Part shown: positions 22,056 to 34,118 of the stretch, piece by piece
Layout: each line of letters begins with the position of its first letter
Numbering within the stretch: the first letter of the stretch is position 1
Source of the DNA: Clitopilus passeckerianus
Lineage: Eukaryota; Basidiomycota; Agaricomycetes; Agaricales; Entolomataceae
DNA length: 64,000 bases
NCBI GenBank assembly: GCA_944990035.1
Contig: CALYLX010000034.1
Coordinates: 682,001 to 746,000 of the forward strand
Reading direction: 5' to 3'
Notes under the pieces: generated by a model
What the model was told of the DNA's origin: nothing
The model's input: the letters and a program-made list of their open reading frames with translations, nothing else
The model's database searches: none
Program-made: the position numbers and the translations under genes

Positions 22056-22925
22056 ATGTCTCAAAATGCCTCTTCCTACGACCGCACCATCATCCGCAAC
22101 ACCTTCAAATCCAATACCGCTATTACGGCGCTCCGTACGCATACTGCCTGGAGCAGCGACGACAACCCTCTCACCGCTGTGGGAGAACAAGGAACCCTCT
22201 ACCAAAACCGATGAACCGAAACTCGCAACGAAGTGGCTCGTCTGCGCTACCAATTTGCGAAAACCACTGACGATCTTGATCAACTTTTGGACAAAGTTGA
22301 TCGAGAAACGGAGGAGACCCTCACAGACCTCTTCTTTGCCATTGGAGGAACAGCTTTCCTCAACGAATTCTTCCCCAAACGACAAAACTGGTTCAACAAT
22401 CCAGAGGAGACAGACTTCAAAACCCTTGCCTCCAATCCCTGGGGGCCTGAGGAAAGTCAAGAAAAAGAAGTCACGATCCTCACTGCACGTCAAGTTTGCG
22501 GAACCCTACGAGCATTTCCTCCCGTCACCAATTTACACACCGCCGCAAAAATAAAACATAACCCCTTCGTCAAAGAAGAACAGAACGACAACAAGGAAAA
22601 CATTAACCCCAATGGCAAACCCTCCGACACCATACCTCTCCGCATTCGAAAGCCCACCAGAGTCCGACTCACCAACGCTGGTGAACCTTCCCCTTCGACA
22701 GTATCGTCCCAGAAGGCGCCGCGCACCGGATACCTTGCCAACAGACCACCACCACCCAGATGGTTCAGATGCTACATTTGTGGAGGCAGACACCGACAGT
22801 GTCATTGCTTTCGTTTTGTGTGTCGTCTGTGCCATCATCGTGGCCCAGGCCATTACCCGGTTAGCTGCCCACAACGCTACCACAAGGGCATAGACCGTCA
22901 TTTCTGGGGTAAAGGAAGGAATTGA
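22056..22925 (+). pseudogene. Third ORF of element 1 (Cys/His protein), one stop
   Basis: 290 codons, 38 nt after the pol stop, starting MSQNASSYDRTIIRN. One stop, TGA at 22212-22214, replaces CGA of element 2. The middle is coiled-coil-like (ARLRYQFAKTTDDLDQLLDKVD). A Lys/Pro-rich disordered part follows, and then a C-terminal Cys/His cluster, CX2CX6CXCX4CX2CX6HX4C, starting RCYICGG. I know no assigned homologue. It has no membrane span, so it is not env-like. A nucleic-acid-binding role is plausible from the zinc-knuckle spacing. Confidence 0.75.
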
Positions 22926-22958
22926 AGTCAGGAGACTTCAACGATAGCGAGAGGGTAA
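22922..22958 (+). other. Hairpin plus polypurine tract of element 1
   Basis: TTGAAGTC-AGGA-GACTTCAA (22922-22941) forms an 8-bp stem directly before a purine-rich GCGAGAGGGTAA, which abuts the 3' LTR at 22959. Purine tracts here prime plus-strand synthesis. The hairpin is also present in element 2. Confidence 0.6.
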
Positions 22959-23423
22959 TGTTATGATTTTGCTTACATGTTTCTCCTTACATACCCCGGC
23001 CCACTTACCTATGCACAATTACTCACATATGCTGCGCATCACTGCGCATTTTTCATCTTTTTCCATGCTTACTCCGCATCTCTCACGATCGTGAGAGACT
23101 TATACCTTATCTGACTCTTTCTGACTCATGTACTTACTCATCATGCTGCGCATGACTCATTACTTACTCAGCATGCTGTGCATGCGCTATATTTAGAACT
23201 ACTAGATAGGTATATAAACCTGTACCATTTGGTCAAGGCTCCTCAGCTTGACCTAGGCAATCTACCTAACTGCTTAGTTCTCTACTTCGCCTTTAAGTCC
23301 CTTGCTTCGTCAATCTCACCAGGTCGTCAGTACAGCTGCAGCTGCTGACAAATCTCTGTCTTTGTTTATCAAAGACATCGAGCGTAAACAGTATTACCTA
23401 AGTTTTTAGGCTCTGCCTTAACA
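22959..23423 (+). repeat. 3' LTR of element 1 (465 bp)
   Basis: Same ends as the 5' LTR. It differs by a 20-bp deletion in U3, which removes one TGACTCA word, and by about half a dozen substitutions. This divergence marks element 1 as older than element 2. Confidence 0.92.
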
Positions 23424-24602
23424 GGTAGCAGGGGCAGCTTCTTCTGCTGGCAGGGCAGAAACAGCCGGCAACAGTGTAACCGGCTCTGAAATGCTTCGCA
23501 ACCTCTTGCTGGACACAAGCCAAAGGAAGAGATTCAGTCGGTATAGTGTTACATCTTCGAGGGGGATGAGAGGGTGGCTCGTTGGAAGGACAAAATGTGC
23601 AAGAGCATTGCACGCAAGGAGACCACAAGAAACAGAGTCAATGTTGAGATCCTGGTGAGTGATTGCTAATGTGTGATGATGAAATGTTTGGCCCGTATGC
23701 TGATGAGTCCACCAGTTTAGGGTCACCTGAATCTGCGGAGGAATCAGGTTGTGGACTGAGTCTCCATACCATACTTCTCTGGTGCCGAAGTCAACAACCA
23801 CAACCGTCCAGTGGTTCCCATTGACATTGACTATGGTTCCCAGTTGATTCTGTGAGGTGGTAGCAAGACTGTCACCCTTGTTCCGAAGCCATTCAAGACA
23901 TCTGTCGGTATGATAGGTTTTGGCATGCTTGTACGCGTCAGAAAGGAGAGGCATGAAGGTTGGCTCTTCAAGGAGGATTCGGTGTTGGGATTTGTTGGTG
24001 TAGATGTCGTCCATTATTGTTTCAAGGGTGAGGAAAATGTGATTGTCATTCAACCAGCATGGGCAAAGGAATCCTGTGAGCACAGCACGGTCAAATGAAA
24101 ATCTGATGCTTGGTATGCCGGCTGTCCATTGTGATGTCAGCACAACGCTGAGCACTTTCTGCACGAGAGCAAGACTGTCGGCAGCATCCAACCCATTCTG
24201 TATCTCTTCCTCGAGTCGAAGGCTATTAAGTGCCTCCGTCCACTTGGTTTGGGCCTCTCTTGCTGGGAAAAGTGAGTCCCATATGGTGAGAACCCATAGG
24301 GGATAGGTGCGGCCGTTGACGCAGAGTGAGGAGTAAATGCTAGGGATGTCTGAGTAGATTCCCGATGCTTGGATGAGAGTCTGGACAAGGTTTAGAGGAG
24401 GAGAATGGAGTTTCAGAATTTCGCTGGCATCCAAGACCGTTGGCAGCTCAGTCGAGAGGTGGTCAGTGCAAAGGCCACGGTAGAATGACCCATTGATAGT
24501 TGGGATTTCGAACGCAACAAGTGCCTCTACTGAGAACTCCTCCTTTGGGAGAAAAGACTTGACGAGCAAGTCATCAATGCTGTTGGGCATGGGTATGGGC
24601 AT
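23419..24602 (-). pseudogene. Ulp1-like (C48) cysteine protease gene, 3'-truncated
   Basis: Single-exon frame of 394 aa starting MPIPMPNSID at 24602. It has the hallmarks of Ulp1/SENP-type proteases: a WLND motif at 183-186 (CPCWLNDNHIF), catalytic His264 in NGNHWTVVVVDF, Asp281 in VWYGDS, and Cys326 in DSVSCGLLACNA. The upstream Gln region is HQDLN. Such proteins cleave ubiquitin-like modifiers; copies in fungal DNA transposons are of unknown role. The last codon and stop come from the 3' LTR of element 1 (TGT TAA is the LTR terminus read backward), so the original C-terminus is lost. No matching remainder was found left of the 5' LTR. The core domain is nevertheless complete. Confidence 0.75.
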
Positions 24603-25019
24603 GTCGTGTAGTTGATGTCATTACTCGTCAACACTTGTTTGAATAAAGAGAAACCTCAGCACCCATGCTTGTATGTATGAATTTCAAAGAGTCGTTTGGA
24701 ATTTGCTTTTGTCATTTTTCTCAGAGAGTGGGACACCCAATCCCTGGAACCGTGCCTGCTACATTCCCCTGATATGTCCTAGAATCTTGAAATAGTTTGC
24801 GAGAAGTGGCGCAGTCACGGTCAAATTGTCAGGCTAGCGCTCAGGTAGATATCCAACGTCCTAGGATCGGCAGTCAAATTTGGTATTTCAGGAGCCAAAA
24901 TATTAATGATTGTCCCATGTCCCTTTTAGGTGTGCCAAAGTTAAAAATTCGTCATCTCTGTCCCATGTCCCACCCCCTGCCGAATTGATCGAAATGCTAC
25001 AGTATTTTCCTGATGATGA

Positions 25020-25350
25020 GAATGCCCGGGGCTAATGCTGATCTTCGATTTGACCTGAACGGGGTACGGTGTTCTGGCGGCAACCCTGCGCATGGTTGTG
25101 TGGGCGAGCGTAATACCTCCTGTCCCTGATTGAAGTGCCTCAACTCAAGGCTCTTTGCTGCGCGCAAGGGGGATGGACAAGTGAAGGGAGCAGGGTCGGG
25201 GTCTTACACTGCTCTCCCAGAGCAGCTCAGGGCAAGTCTGACAGCAACCTGGATTCGAGCATCGTGGACGGTCCCCTCGATGTTTCCCAGGAGGTGCTGC
25301 TCGTTGGCAAGAGGATCAAGACTCAAGTCACATTTTTCGGGGAATCATGA
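25020..25350 (-). repeat. Dispersed repeat copy B
   Basis: Inverted relative to copy A at 10260-10640. In the coding orientation (minus strand) it reads SLDPLANEQHLLGNIEG.. and then hits a stop where copy A stays open. It begins directly beside the right TIR of the DNA element. Confidence 0.6.
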
Positions 25351-25619
25351 AAATATACCCTCCGATGGGCCAGAGCTCATGATCAGTGGCTGGTTCTACA
25401 AGCCTGGTCGGAAATCGGATTCGGAATACTGACAATTATTTGTCTAGAATCTCCGAAACAAACAAGGAGTTGATCCGTCCAGGCATTGGCCATGAACCAC
25501 GTTCCGTCAACTGCCACGCACCCAGTGCCACCCACAGCATGATGCGGCTGTAGCTGTTTAAAGGCTGTAGAGCAAAAAGCCAGGGGAGCTAATGCAACCC
25601 AGACTCTAATACTGAAACT

Positions 25620-26901
25620 ATGCCAGCATCGCTGCTGACTGACTGGGCGACGACCCTTTCGTTGATCTTTGGAGGCTGTTGCAGGTGAGTTACCTGCGAA
25701 GTTATCGAGTTCGTGCCAAAGCTAACATGGGAATTGGATCCTTTCTAGTAACGCAATTACACTCGAGCAACTTACCTCTGAGTATCCGAAAGCTGGCTCG
25801 TTGATTACATTCTTCCAATTCTTGATTATCTCACTGCATGGCTTGCCCAAACATGTTACTTGGACGTCTTATGGACCACGGTTCAAGCCACGGAGGATAC
25901 CCTTGACGCCTTACCTGATACAGGTTGCGATTTTCTACGTTATATCGCTGTTGAACAATGCAGCGTTTGCGTACCGCATCCCAATGTCGGTTCACATTAT
26001 CTTCAGAAGCGGTGGACTGGTCATCAGTATGGTGCTAGGCTGGCTGCTTCGCGGGCAAAGGTCAGTCCATAACACTAGGTTCTATTCAAAATCCGCTAAC
26101 GTTCCTCTCAGGTATAATGCTCTGCAAGTCCTATCCGTCTTCCTAGTCACCGTTGGTGTCATTCTAACGACACTTTCCGCCTCCAAATCATCGTCTAAAC
26201 CACATGCCTCAGCCACCACCACCACCTCCTCCTCATACACCTACATGACAGGTATCGGCATCCTCTCCCTCGCTCTACTACTCTCAGGCTTTCTCGGCCT
26301 TACCCAAGACTGGACATACTCCAAATACGGTCGCCCCAAACCTTCCTCAGAGCCTTCCAAAACACAAAGCAAGGGCAACAAAAAGAAAGAAGACCCCTCA
26401 GCAACATGGCAGGAATCCATGTTCTACCTCCACTTCCTCGCTCTGCCCATGTTCTTCTCCGTTCGTGCAGACCTGGCGAATCAGGTCGCTGCGGTGACGA
26501 ATGGTCCTTGGCTTTCCTTCCCCATGTTGCCGCCCGTCCTTGCGCCCCCCGGCCCTCCGCCTAACAGCAACCTGCCTAGCTATCCTCTAGCGATATCTCT
26601 CCCAGCAGCCACTATCCCACTTCTGCTCAACACCCTCACGCAACTCGTCTGCGTAGCCGGAGTCAACCGCCTCACAACCCGAGTGAGCTCATTGACAGTC
26701 ACCCTGACCCTGGTGGTGCGGAAAGCTGTCAGCTTGGTTCTGAGCGTGCTTGGGGTAGGATTGGTGAATAATGAGAGAAATAAGGAGGTGAATATGTTGA
26801 TGATGTGGAGCGGGGCTGCGTTGGTGTTTTTGGGGACTGTGTCTTATTCAATTGGGACTGGGAGGAAGAAGGCGGTTGAGAAGAAGGGGAAGAAGGAATA
26901 G
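25620..26901 (+). CDS. YEA4: UDP-GlcNAc (UAA-family) transporter, Yea4/SLC35B4-like
   Basis: Three exons give 388 aa: 25620-25684, 25749-26060 and 26112-26901. Introns are GTGAGT..TCTAG (64 nt) and GTCAGT..CTCAG (51 nt, in-frame). It is a multi-pass membrane protein of the ER or Golgi that exchanges a nucleotide sugar for nucleotide monophosphate. Diagnostic stretches are the N-terminal GGCCSNAITLEQL helix, the LLNNAAFAYRIPMSVHIIFRSGG segment conserved in the family, and YNALQVLSVFLVTVGVILTTL. C-terminal helices end in a basic KKAVEKKGKKE tail, like the dilysine-type retrieval signals of this family. UDP-GlcNAc is the likely substrate and would feed chitin or glycan synthesis; the family also includes UDP-xylose carriers. 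Confidence 0.88.
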
Positions 26902-27146
26902 GTGGATTTGCAATGGTAGCGTATTTTATTGACTTGATCTGTTGTGTATTTACCTGCTGTATAATACTACCCCCAACGTCAGCTTCCTGCTCGTGTCCAG
27001 AAGGATGAAATTGTAAGAATGAAGTGGAACTGGTGTGAACAGGAGTACAGTTGAAGTGCTCCTTGATTTCAACGTGGACTAATACATGGTCGAGAGGGGG
27101 TAACAACTAATAGCAAGACAGCGAGTTAAAATACAGCCAAAACGGA

Positions 27147-28437
27147 TTATTTTCGTTCGCTTAAAAACGCATCCAGTTCTGCATCCAAATCCTCTTGAGT
27201 GACTTTCCGCGGTTCGTGTCGAAGGGGACGCCTGTCACCTCCACCTCTCCTGCCCCTCCTTGATCCTGGCCGTTCGCCAGAAGATGAGATCCTAGCAGCC
27301 AAATCTCTGTCCCCCGACCTCCTGTTGCCAGCCCGTCGAGGAAGAGGCGCGGTAATCCGTGAAACCAAGTCTACTCTCCCAGGGTCATCCAGCGCCGTCC
27401 GTCCATCATTTGCAATGTAGTCCGAACGCATCTTCGACGGTGGTGATCCAGGCGTAGCCACAGCATCCTCCCCTTCTGCATCCTCAGCAAGGAACTGATC
27501 AAGCTCCGCATCCAACAGTGCCCTCTGCGCCTCCTCATCCAGCGCCCCTCCGCCATCATCCTGTCTTCGGCGTTTAGCAGCCGGCGGCACACCCTCTCCT
27601 CCATAAATCTCCTTCCCCGCCAACGTCCCATGTTTCCTATAAAACTCACTCTCCTGCCTCGCCCGCTTCTTCTTCACGTCATCCAGGAGCGCCCACCGCA
27701 TCCGTATGGTGCCTTTGAGACCCTGGCCTTTGCCAAGGCTGGTGTTAATGCGCTCCTCTGCGGGCCACATTTCGACGGGGATCGACTTGGCTGTGACGAA
27801 CCCTTCTTCGTCTGGGGCGTCGGCGGCGGATTTTTGGAGGAGGCTGTAGGAGGAGCGTGCGAGGGGTTTGGAGGGGAAGACGAAGACGCAGGTGTTGTCG
27901 TTTATCCATTCTAGGCCCATGGGTTCTACGTCGAAGTGTTTTGCGTAAGCGAATAGGCGGGCGGTGGGGAGGTGGGAGATTGGAGGTCCTGAGAGGAGGA
28001 TGGCGTTTCCTCTGCGGTTAGGGTCGACTGGAGATTGTGTGGTCATGCCAGAACAGGTACATATTTTGTCGTAAGGATACTCACATTCGTCCGTCATATC
28101 CGCGGCTCCGTCTTGGTCGTTTATCATTTCCGTGCCATCTTCATTGTGTTTACGCTGGCCGTTTCCGAGGTGAAGAGAAATATAACTTGCGAGTTAGGTC
28201 CTTCTGTTGCACACCCCCAAGTACATGCTACCAGCGCACCTTTCCAGCAGCTTTGGCGACAGAACTTTCAGCCATAAGATACAGTTTCGCACTGCTAATA
28301 CGGCCCGCAAGTGAAGACGTCGTGCCTTCCATCGCGTCGGTCATAACAGGGTCCTTTGATATTTGTTCTTCATACGGTACAGTGTCATCGTAAGAAAGCA
28401 CTGCAGAAGGCTCTATTATGTCCTGAGCAACGTCCAT
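27147..28437 (-). CDS. NCBP3-like nuclear cap-binding subunit / mRNA export protein
   Basis: Three exons, right to left, give 382 aa: 28437-28240, 28154-28085 and 28027-27147 (introns 85 and 57 nt). The joined N-terminus runs ..SSVAKAAGK|RKHNEDG.. and contains SLAGRISSAKLYLMAESS, which would be missed if the internal Met at 28127 were used. The RRM-like NCBP3 domain is NAILLSGPPISHLPTARLFAY then GLEWINDNTCVFVFPS; TIRMRWALLDDVKKK follows. The rest is basic and Arg-rich with RGRRGGG, ending LDAELDAFLSERK, a FoP/CHTOP-like C-terminal repeat. NCBP3 family proteins link capped RNA to export factors. The gene is head-to-head with KRR1, 134 bp apart. Confidence 0.82.
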
Positions 28438-28571
28438 AGTTGTATCAAGCGCGTTCCGGAGGTACAGAGAGTCAAAGACTGGACAATGTCGGCGACAATG
28501 GTCGTGGAGGATAGTGAAGCGCGTAATGAGGTCGGAATCGGAGTTCGGAAATATCTTTTGCACTTGCATCC
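28438..28571. promoter_or_regulatory. Short bidirectional promoter NCBP3-like / KRR1
   Basis: Only 134 bp separates the two start codons, so core promoters and leaders must overlap. The minus frame stays open across this spacer up to another ATG at 28569, but using it would place its coding sequence against the KRR1 start. I therefore prefer the start at 28437. Confidence 0.55.
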
Positions 28572-30194
<1,623 letters not shown>

Positions 30195-31160
30195 TGTTTA
30201 TTGTGGGCGCGAGGGAATGATGTACGACATTGTACGATGGTATCTGCTTCCGTTGGTGTGGCAGCAGATGGTGGTGGCTGGTGGCTTTACTCTAATCTGC
30301 CCGCGGCCGTGGCGCAGTTCGAGACCTTTACCTCAATCTCTCTCATCAAATGTATTCAATTCACAAGTTCTGGAACCTAGAGCAGAGTGACAACACTTCG
30401 GACTTCTAGAAAACTTCAGGCGCCTATGGTTGCAGTGCAAGTGTTGCAACGCCTGGCGTGAGGTTCGGCAAGTATGATCGTGGCTAATGCTTTGCAGGGC
30501 GTTATCTGTTCATCTACAATCTGAACTGACTAGAAGGCTCATTTCTGTGGCATCTCCTCTGCGACCAGTGCTTATCAACAGCCTCCTTCGATCATTGCAT
30601 CCTAAAAGGCCTCGTTCAGGACTCGTGTTGCCAAGCTCATTCAGGGGCACCAGGCTCGAGACGGCTACCTTGCTTTTGTAGGACAGATTGACGCCCAGTG
30701 ATTTCTCAAGGTGTGACGGAATTGCTTGATAACCGAAGTACGTGTTTGTTTTCTGGACACCTCACAGCCTTCCACATTTTCCCTTCTAGATATACTGGAC
30801 CCACAAATGCAGTCGTTAATATACAAGGACTGCTCATAGGAAATTCCCCTGGCTTCTTCGAAATATACGCCGCCCGTGGCTGGTTCTGATCGCCAAGATC
30901 TGCCCTCCGTCGAAGGGTTATTGTCCGTTTATTCCGCTCAGAACCTCATTGACGAGATTGGCACTGGGATTGACTCAATTTAATACCGGATGCCGTCACA
31001 AATGAGAGCTGGGCGCAGCGTATCACCACCCGTTGAATACTCTGTTGGTCGTCACGGTCCTTACCCAGGCACGTTATCGGACTCGGACCCTGCTTCGTCA
31101 AACGAGGTAGGAAGCGTTTATATATGGAAAAGACGTGTGCCACCCAACTGACGTTTAGTC
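30195..31160. other. Intergenic stretch
   Basis: The 3' flank of KRR1 and the 5' flank of the membrane protein gene. Short frames without motif; nothing assigned. Confidence 0.4.
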
Positions 31161-33874
31161 ATGGCTCCCAAGAACGTTCGCTACCTAACCCTCGAAGATG
31201 CCATTTACGACCAGCACGCCCCAGAATTTGATCCCCATATTCTGAATGACGGCCTCACACCTTCGACAGCGGTACATTCTGTGAATAACAGCCCAGGATA
31301 CCTGAAGAGCCCTGGGTTCCCTGGAACGCCTGGATACGGAGGATACAGCTATAGCCCCGATGCGTCACAGAAGCATCTCCTCTCGCCGCTTTATGTGCCG
31401 ACGGCGGCACGGAAACGAAAACATCCAGTCTTCAACAGCTTTGAGGCCCCAAGATGGAGCACAATCTTTCTTCACATCCTCCTCTGCGTTGCCGCATACC
31501 CTCTGTTGATGGTTTGTGTCATTGTCGCGAAGGACCGGACGCTGTTCTGGACACGTTTCATTATTGGACTGGGATGTGGCTTGATTGGAGCGGGCTTGAG
31601 TCTGAGTATCCTGCAGATGGGGAAGCAGTTTATCGAGGCAGCAAGTGCGTATTTTTATCTCTGATAACCATCGATGACGCTCATGATAGGGATCTTTCAG
31701 CTTGGGCAACTGTGATTCACCAGTCTCGAGTGCAGAGTGCGCCTGGTATCAAGCTGAAGGATCTGGCTGCAAATTCTATGGACCCTACTAGTGCGCTGGC
31801 AGCCCTGAAGCTGCTGTGGGATCGCGCTATGTACCCTGGAGCATCTAGATATGCTAGGCGGGACTATGAGTGAGTTCTGAGTTCTTGACCCCCCATTTGA
31901 GTGCTCACTCCTTCTATAGCCGTCGTGCTTGGACGTTGTATATCATCTTCTTCCTGTTCCTGTTATCACTCGCCGCATCGATACCTTTCACACTTGGTCG
32001 TCTTATTGATATTTCGACGACGTTGACGGCAAGTCGAATTTTGCAATCTAATGCTGGCCTATGTGCCCACACATCTTGTTAGTATCAAACGCGAGATTGG
32101 GAGGAAGTCACTATCAGCGGAGTCAACTCTCCTGATGACATTGCAAAGGCGAAGGAGCTCAAAGCACCTTTTGATGTACGTCATCTTCTCAGTAATTGCT
32201 GTAGCCATTCTGAACTTTATGGCAGAACTTCGCTTTGACCTGGACACTATCTCCTTTCTCCCATCGTGACAGTCTACCTCCAGTGGCTTCATTCTCATGG
32301 GAGAATGATACAGTGTACTTCTCGGAAACGACGCTGTCCCAACTAGTCCCAGGTGGTCATGGATTTGGCACATTTGACATTGAGCCCTTCAACTCGTCAA
32401 AACCCAATGCGGAGAGGCCGGCTGTTACCACGACTCGCAGTACGCTTCAGCCTATTGACCCAGGATGGATTCTTCGGTCTGTGCTTCCTTACTGGAGTCG
32501 TCACCAGTTCTCTCATTTTGTATAGGTACCCGAAATGGGGAACCAGGCTCCATTGCGTCAAACTTCCTGATCCCGAGATTAACTTGTAGGTCATATGAGT
32601 TTCAGGCATGAACAGACTGCTCAACTACATTTGATAGGATTCCCAAGGCCAGCAGTACATTTACCTACATGTTCACGCCGCGCCAAGTCCTTCGCGACCT
32701 TTTCGCTTCCTTCAATCTGAACTTCAATGAAACGAAATTCCCCACGTTGACCACGGCTGATATCATCAAGACCAACGTCAACGACACGCTACCTGCGGGC
32801 CTCAACCCTGCCGATGTTGCGATGAGTGGGGTTTTCTACGATAACGCCGTGGCGGTCAACTTTTTCAGCAAGCCTGTTAGCATGGGTTAGTGAATATTTT
32901 ACATTGAAACGATGAGGCCATGTTTACATGTCTTGACGCTTCAGGTGAGGATGGCAAGGGCTGGGTCAGCGTTGAAGAAGTCCTCATTCGGCTTAATACC
33001 ACATATGCGCCGAACGGCAAGTTTGGCAGGCTAAGCGACTTGAGTGTTCCCGACGAGTATGGAAATCCTACCTACATAGGATACGATGGAGTGATCTGCC
33101 TGCAACTTTTCGAACCCTGGATCGTCGAGACCTATAACGGCACTACCGGTGCACCGAGCGCACGCCGACTCATTGGACCCGGTAACCAGGTCCATGATCT
33201 AGAGGGTGAAATAAAGGAGGAACATCAGTTTGGCCGAATTGTCACTGACCCCGCTGTATCACGGGAGCTCAACTCCAGCGACCTGGCGGATGTGTAAGTC
33301 GATTACCAACTCAGCCGTCTTTTACTCAATACTCAATCACTATTACAGTTACGTTATCAGTCATCAGAACAGTGTCAACTCACTGATCAAGGATAACGGC
33401 AGAGACTCTTTCTACGTGCCCTCTCAAACTCTGGTCGGGTTCACTGGAGGAGATGGGCCAAACGGCTATACGGAGCTTTCCCCAGACCTCTTCGCCCAAT
33501 CTCGAGGAAGCGCTGATGCTCTTAATATCCTCCCTTACTTCGCCGGCCGCGGGAAGCTCGTTGCACGAAGATTCCCGGATCGAGTTCTCTCCAGTGCATC
33601 GATTCCCACAAAATGGATGATCACGTACCTCGCCAGTGTCCTTGCCATCGGTGTCTTCGCCGGTCTTTTCGTCCCCAAGTTGCCTCTAGGTGTCCCACGA
33701 CGTGGATTCCAGCTATATTCTTGGCTTGCCATGTTCTACGCGGATGAGCTTGTCTCTTCAGACAGGGGAGCCATCGGTAGGAATATGGAGTTGGATGATA
33801 TTGAAAGGCATGTTGGTGATCTACGGTTCCGATATGTGAACCAGCATGTTACTCAGTATAACATAAGCCCATGA
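31161..33874 (+). CDS. Five-span membrane protein of unknown function
   Basis: Nine exons give 765 aa: 31161-31644, 31701-31869, 31920-32028, 32083-32175, 32226-32423, 32464-32585, 32638-32885, 32945-33293 and 33349-33874. All phases close. Intron 3 is GC..AG (GCAAGT..GTTAG, 54 nt), and intron 5 is only 40 nt (GTTACC..CCCAG). Predicted spans are WSTIFLHILLCVAAYPLLMV, FWTRFIIGLGCGLIGAGLSL, WTLYIIFFLFLLSLAASIPF, GFFGLCFLTGVVTSSLILY and WMITYLASVLAIGVFAGLFV. A large loop between spans 4 and 5 has Asn-x-Thr sites (NETKF, NDTLP, NTTYA, NGTTG), suggesting exposure to the lumen or cell surface. The N-terminal ~100 residues are Gly/Pro/Ser-rich and cytosolic. I recognise no family with known function; similar Agaricomycete membrane proteins exist without a role. 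Confidence 0.78.
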
Positions 33875-34118
33875 AGGAACCCATTCTTTTTTCTTCTTTT
33901 TTCATTCCTGGGCTTTCCTTGTCGCATCTATCCGGACCGTGCTTTACTTCGTTATAATTTGCATTATTAGCCTTAGTTCCTAATCATGTACTTCCAACAC
34001 TTCAGAAGGCATCGTCCTTCTTTTATGTCGTGCATTGTACTGGGCTTTTAGGAATACATGCCGTATTTATAGATTAAATAAGAGAGTTCAAGCTCATTAA
34101 ATACAGTGAATACATCCT

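Larger units (their letters stand above)
16181..23423 (+). mobile_element. Ty3 chromovirus, element 1 (inactivated)
   Basis: A full-length LTR retrotransposon of 7243 bp: 5' LTR, leader, gag, pol in the -1 frame, a third ORF, 3' LTR. Gene order PR-RT-RNase H-IN-chromodomain places it in the Ty3/gypsy chromoviruses. It is dead. Pol has stops at 19126 and 20836, the protease DSG is DSR, the first integrase Asp is Asn, and the third ORF has a stop at 22212. The bases beside it (AATTC left, GGTAG right) are not a duplication, although solo LTRs of the same family in this window have 5-bp duplications. It cuts off the 3' end of the Ulp1-like gene. Confidence 0.93.
15842..25015. mobile_element. TIR DNA element carrying a Ulp1-like gene, host of nested insertions
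   Basis: The outer limits are 37-bp terminal inverted repeats with one mismatch. The left copy is 15842-15854 plus 16040-16063; the right copy is 24979-25015. The left copy starts CATCAGGAAAATA, is split by a MITE, and resumes CTGTAGCATTTC. Subterminal motifs of the form TGTCCCAYGTCCC occur inside both ends (around 16110 and 24920-24970). After removing the Ty3 element and MITE, only about 1.7 kb is left, holding a Ulp1-like protease gene and no recognisable transposase. I see no target-site duplication outside the TIRs. The superfamily is undecided; Ulp1-type genes are known passengers of KDZ and other fungal DNA transposons. Confidence 0.6.

Noticed and set aside
21873..22493. Long minus-strand ORFs opposite the third ORF (206 aa, and 157 aa in element 2)
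   Set aside because: They are antisense shadows of pol/third-ORF codons, vary in length between copies and show no protein features.
28438..28569. Upstream in-frame ATG at 28569 for the NCBP3-like gene
   Set aside because: It would start 2 nt from the KRR1 start codon and leave no promoter. The internal ATG at 28437 fits the family N-terminus better.
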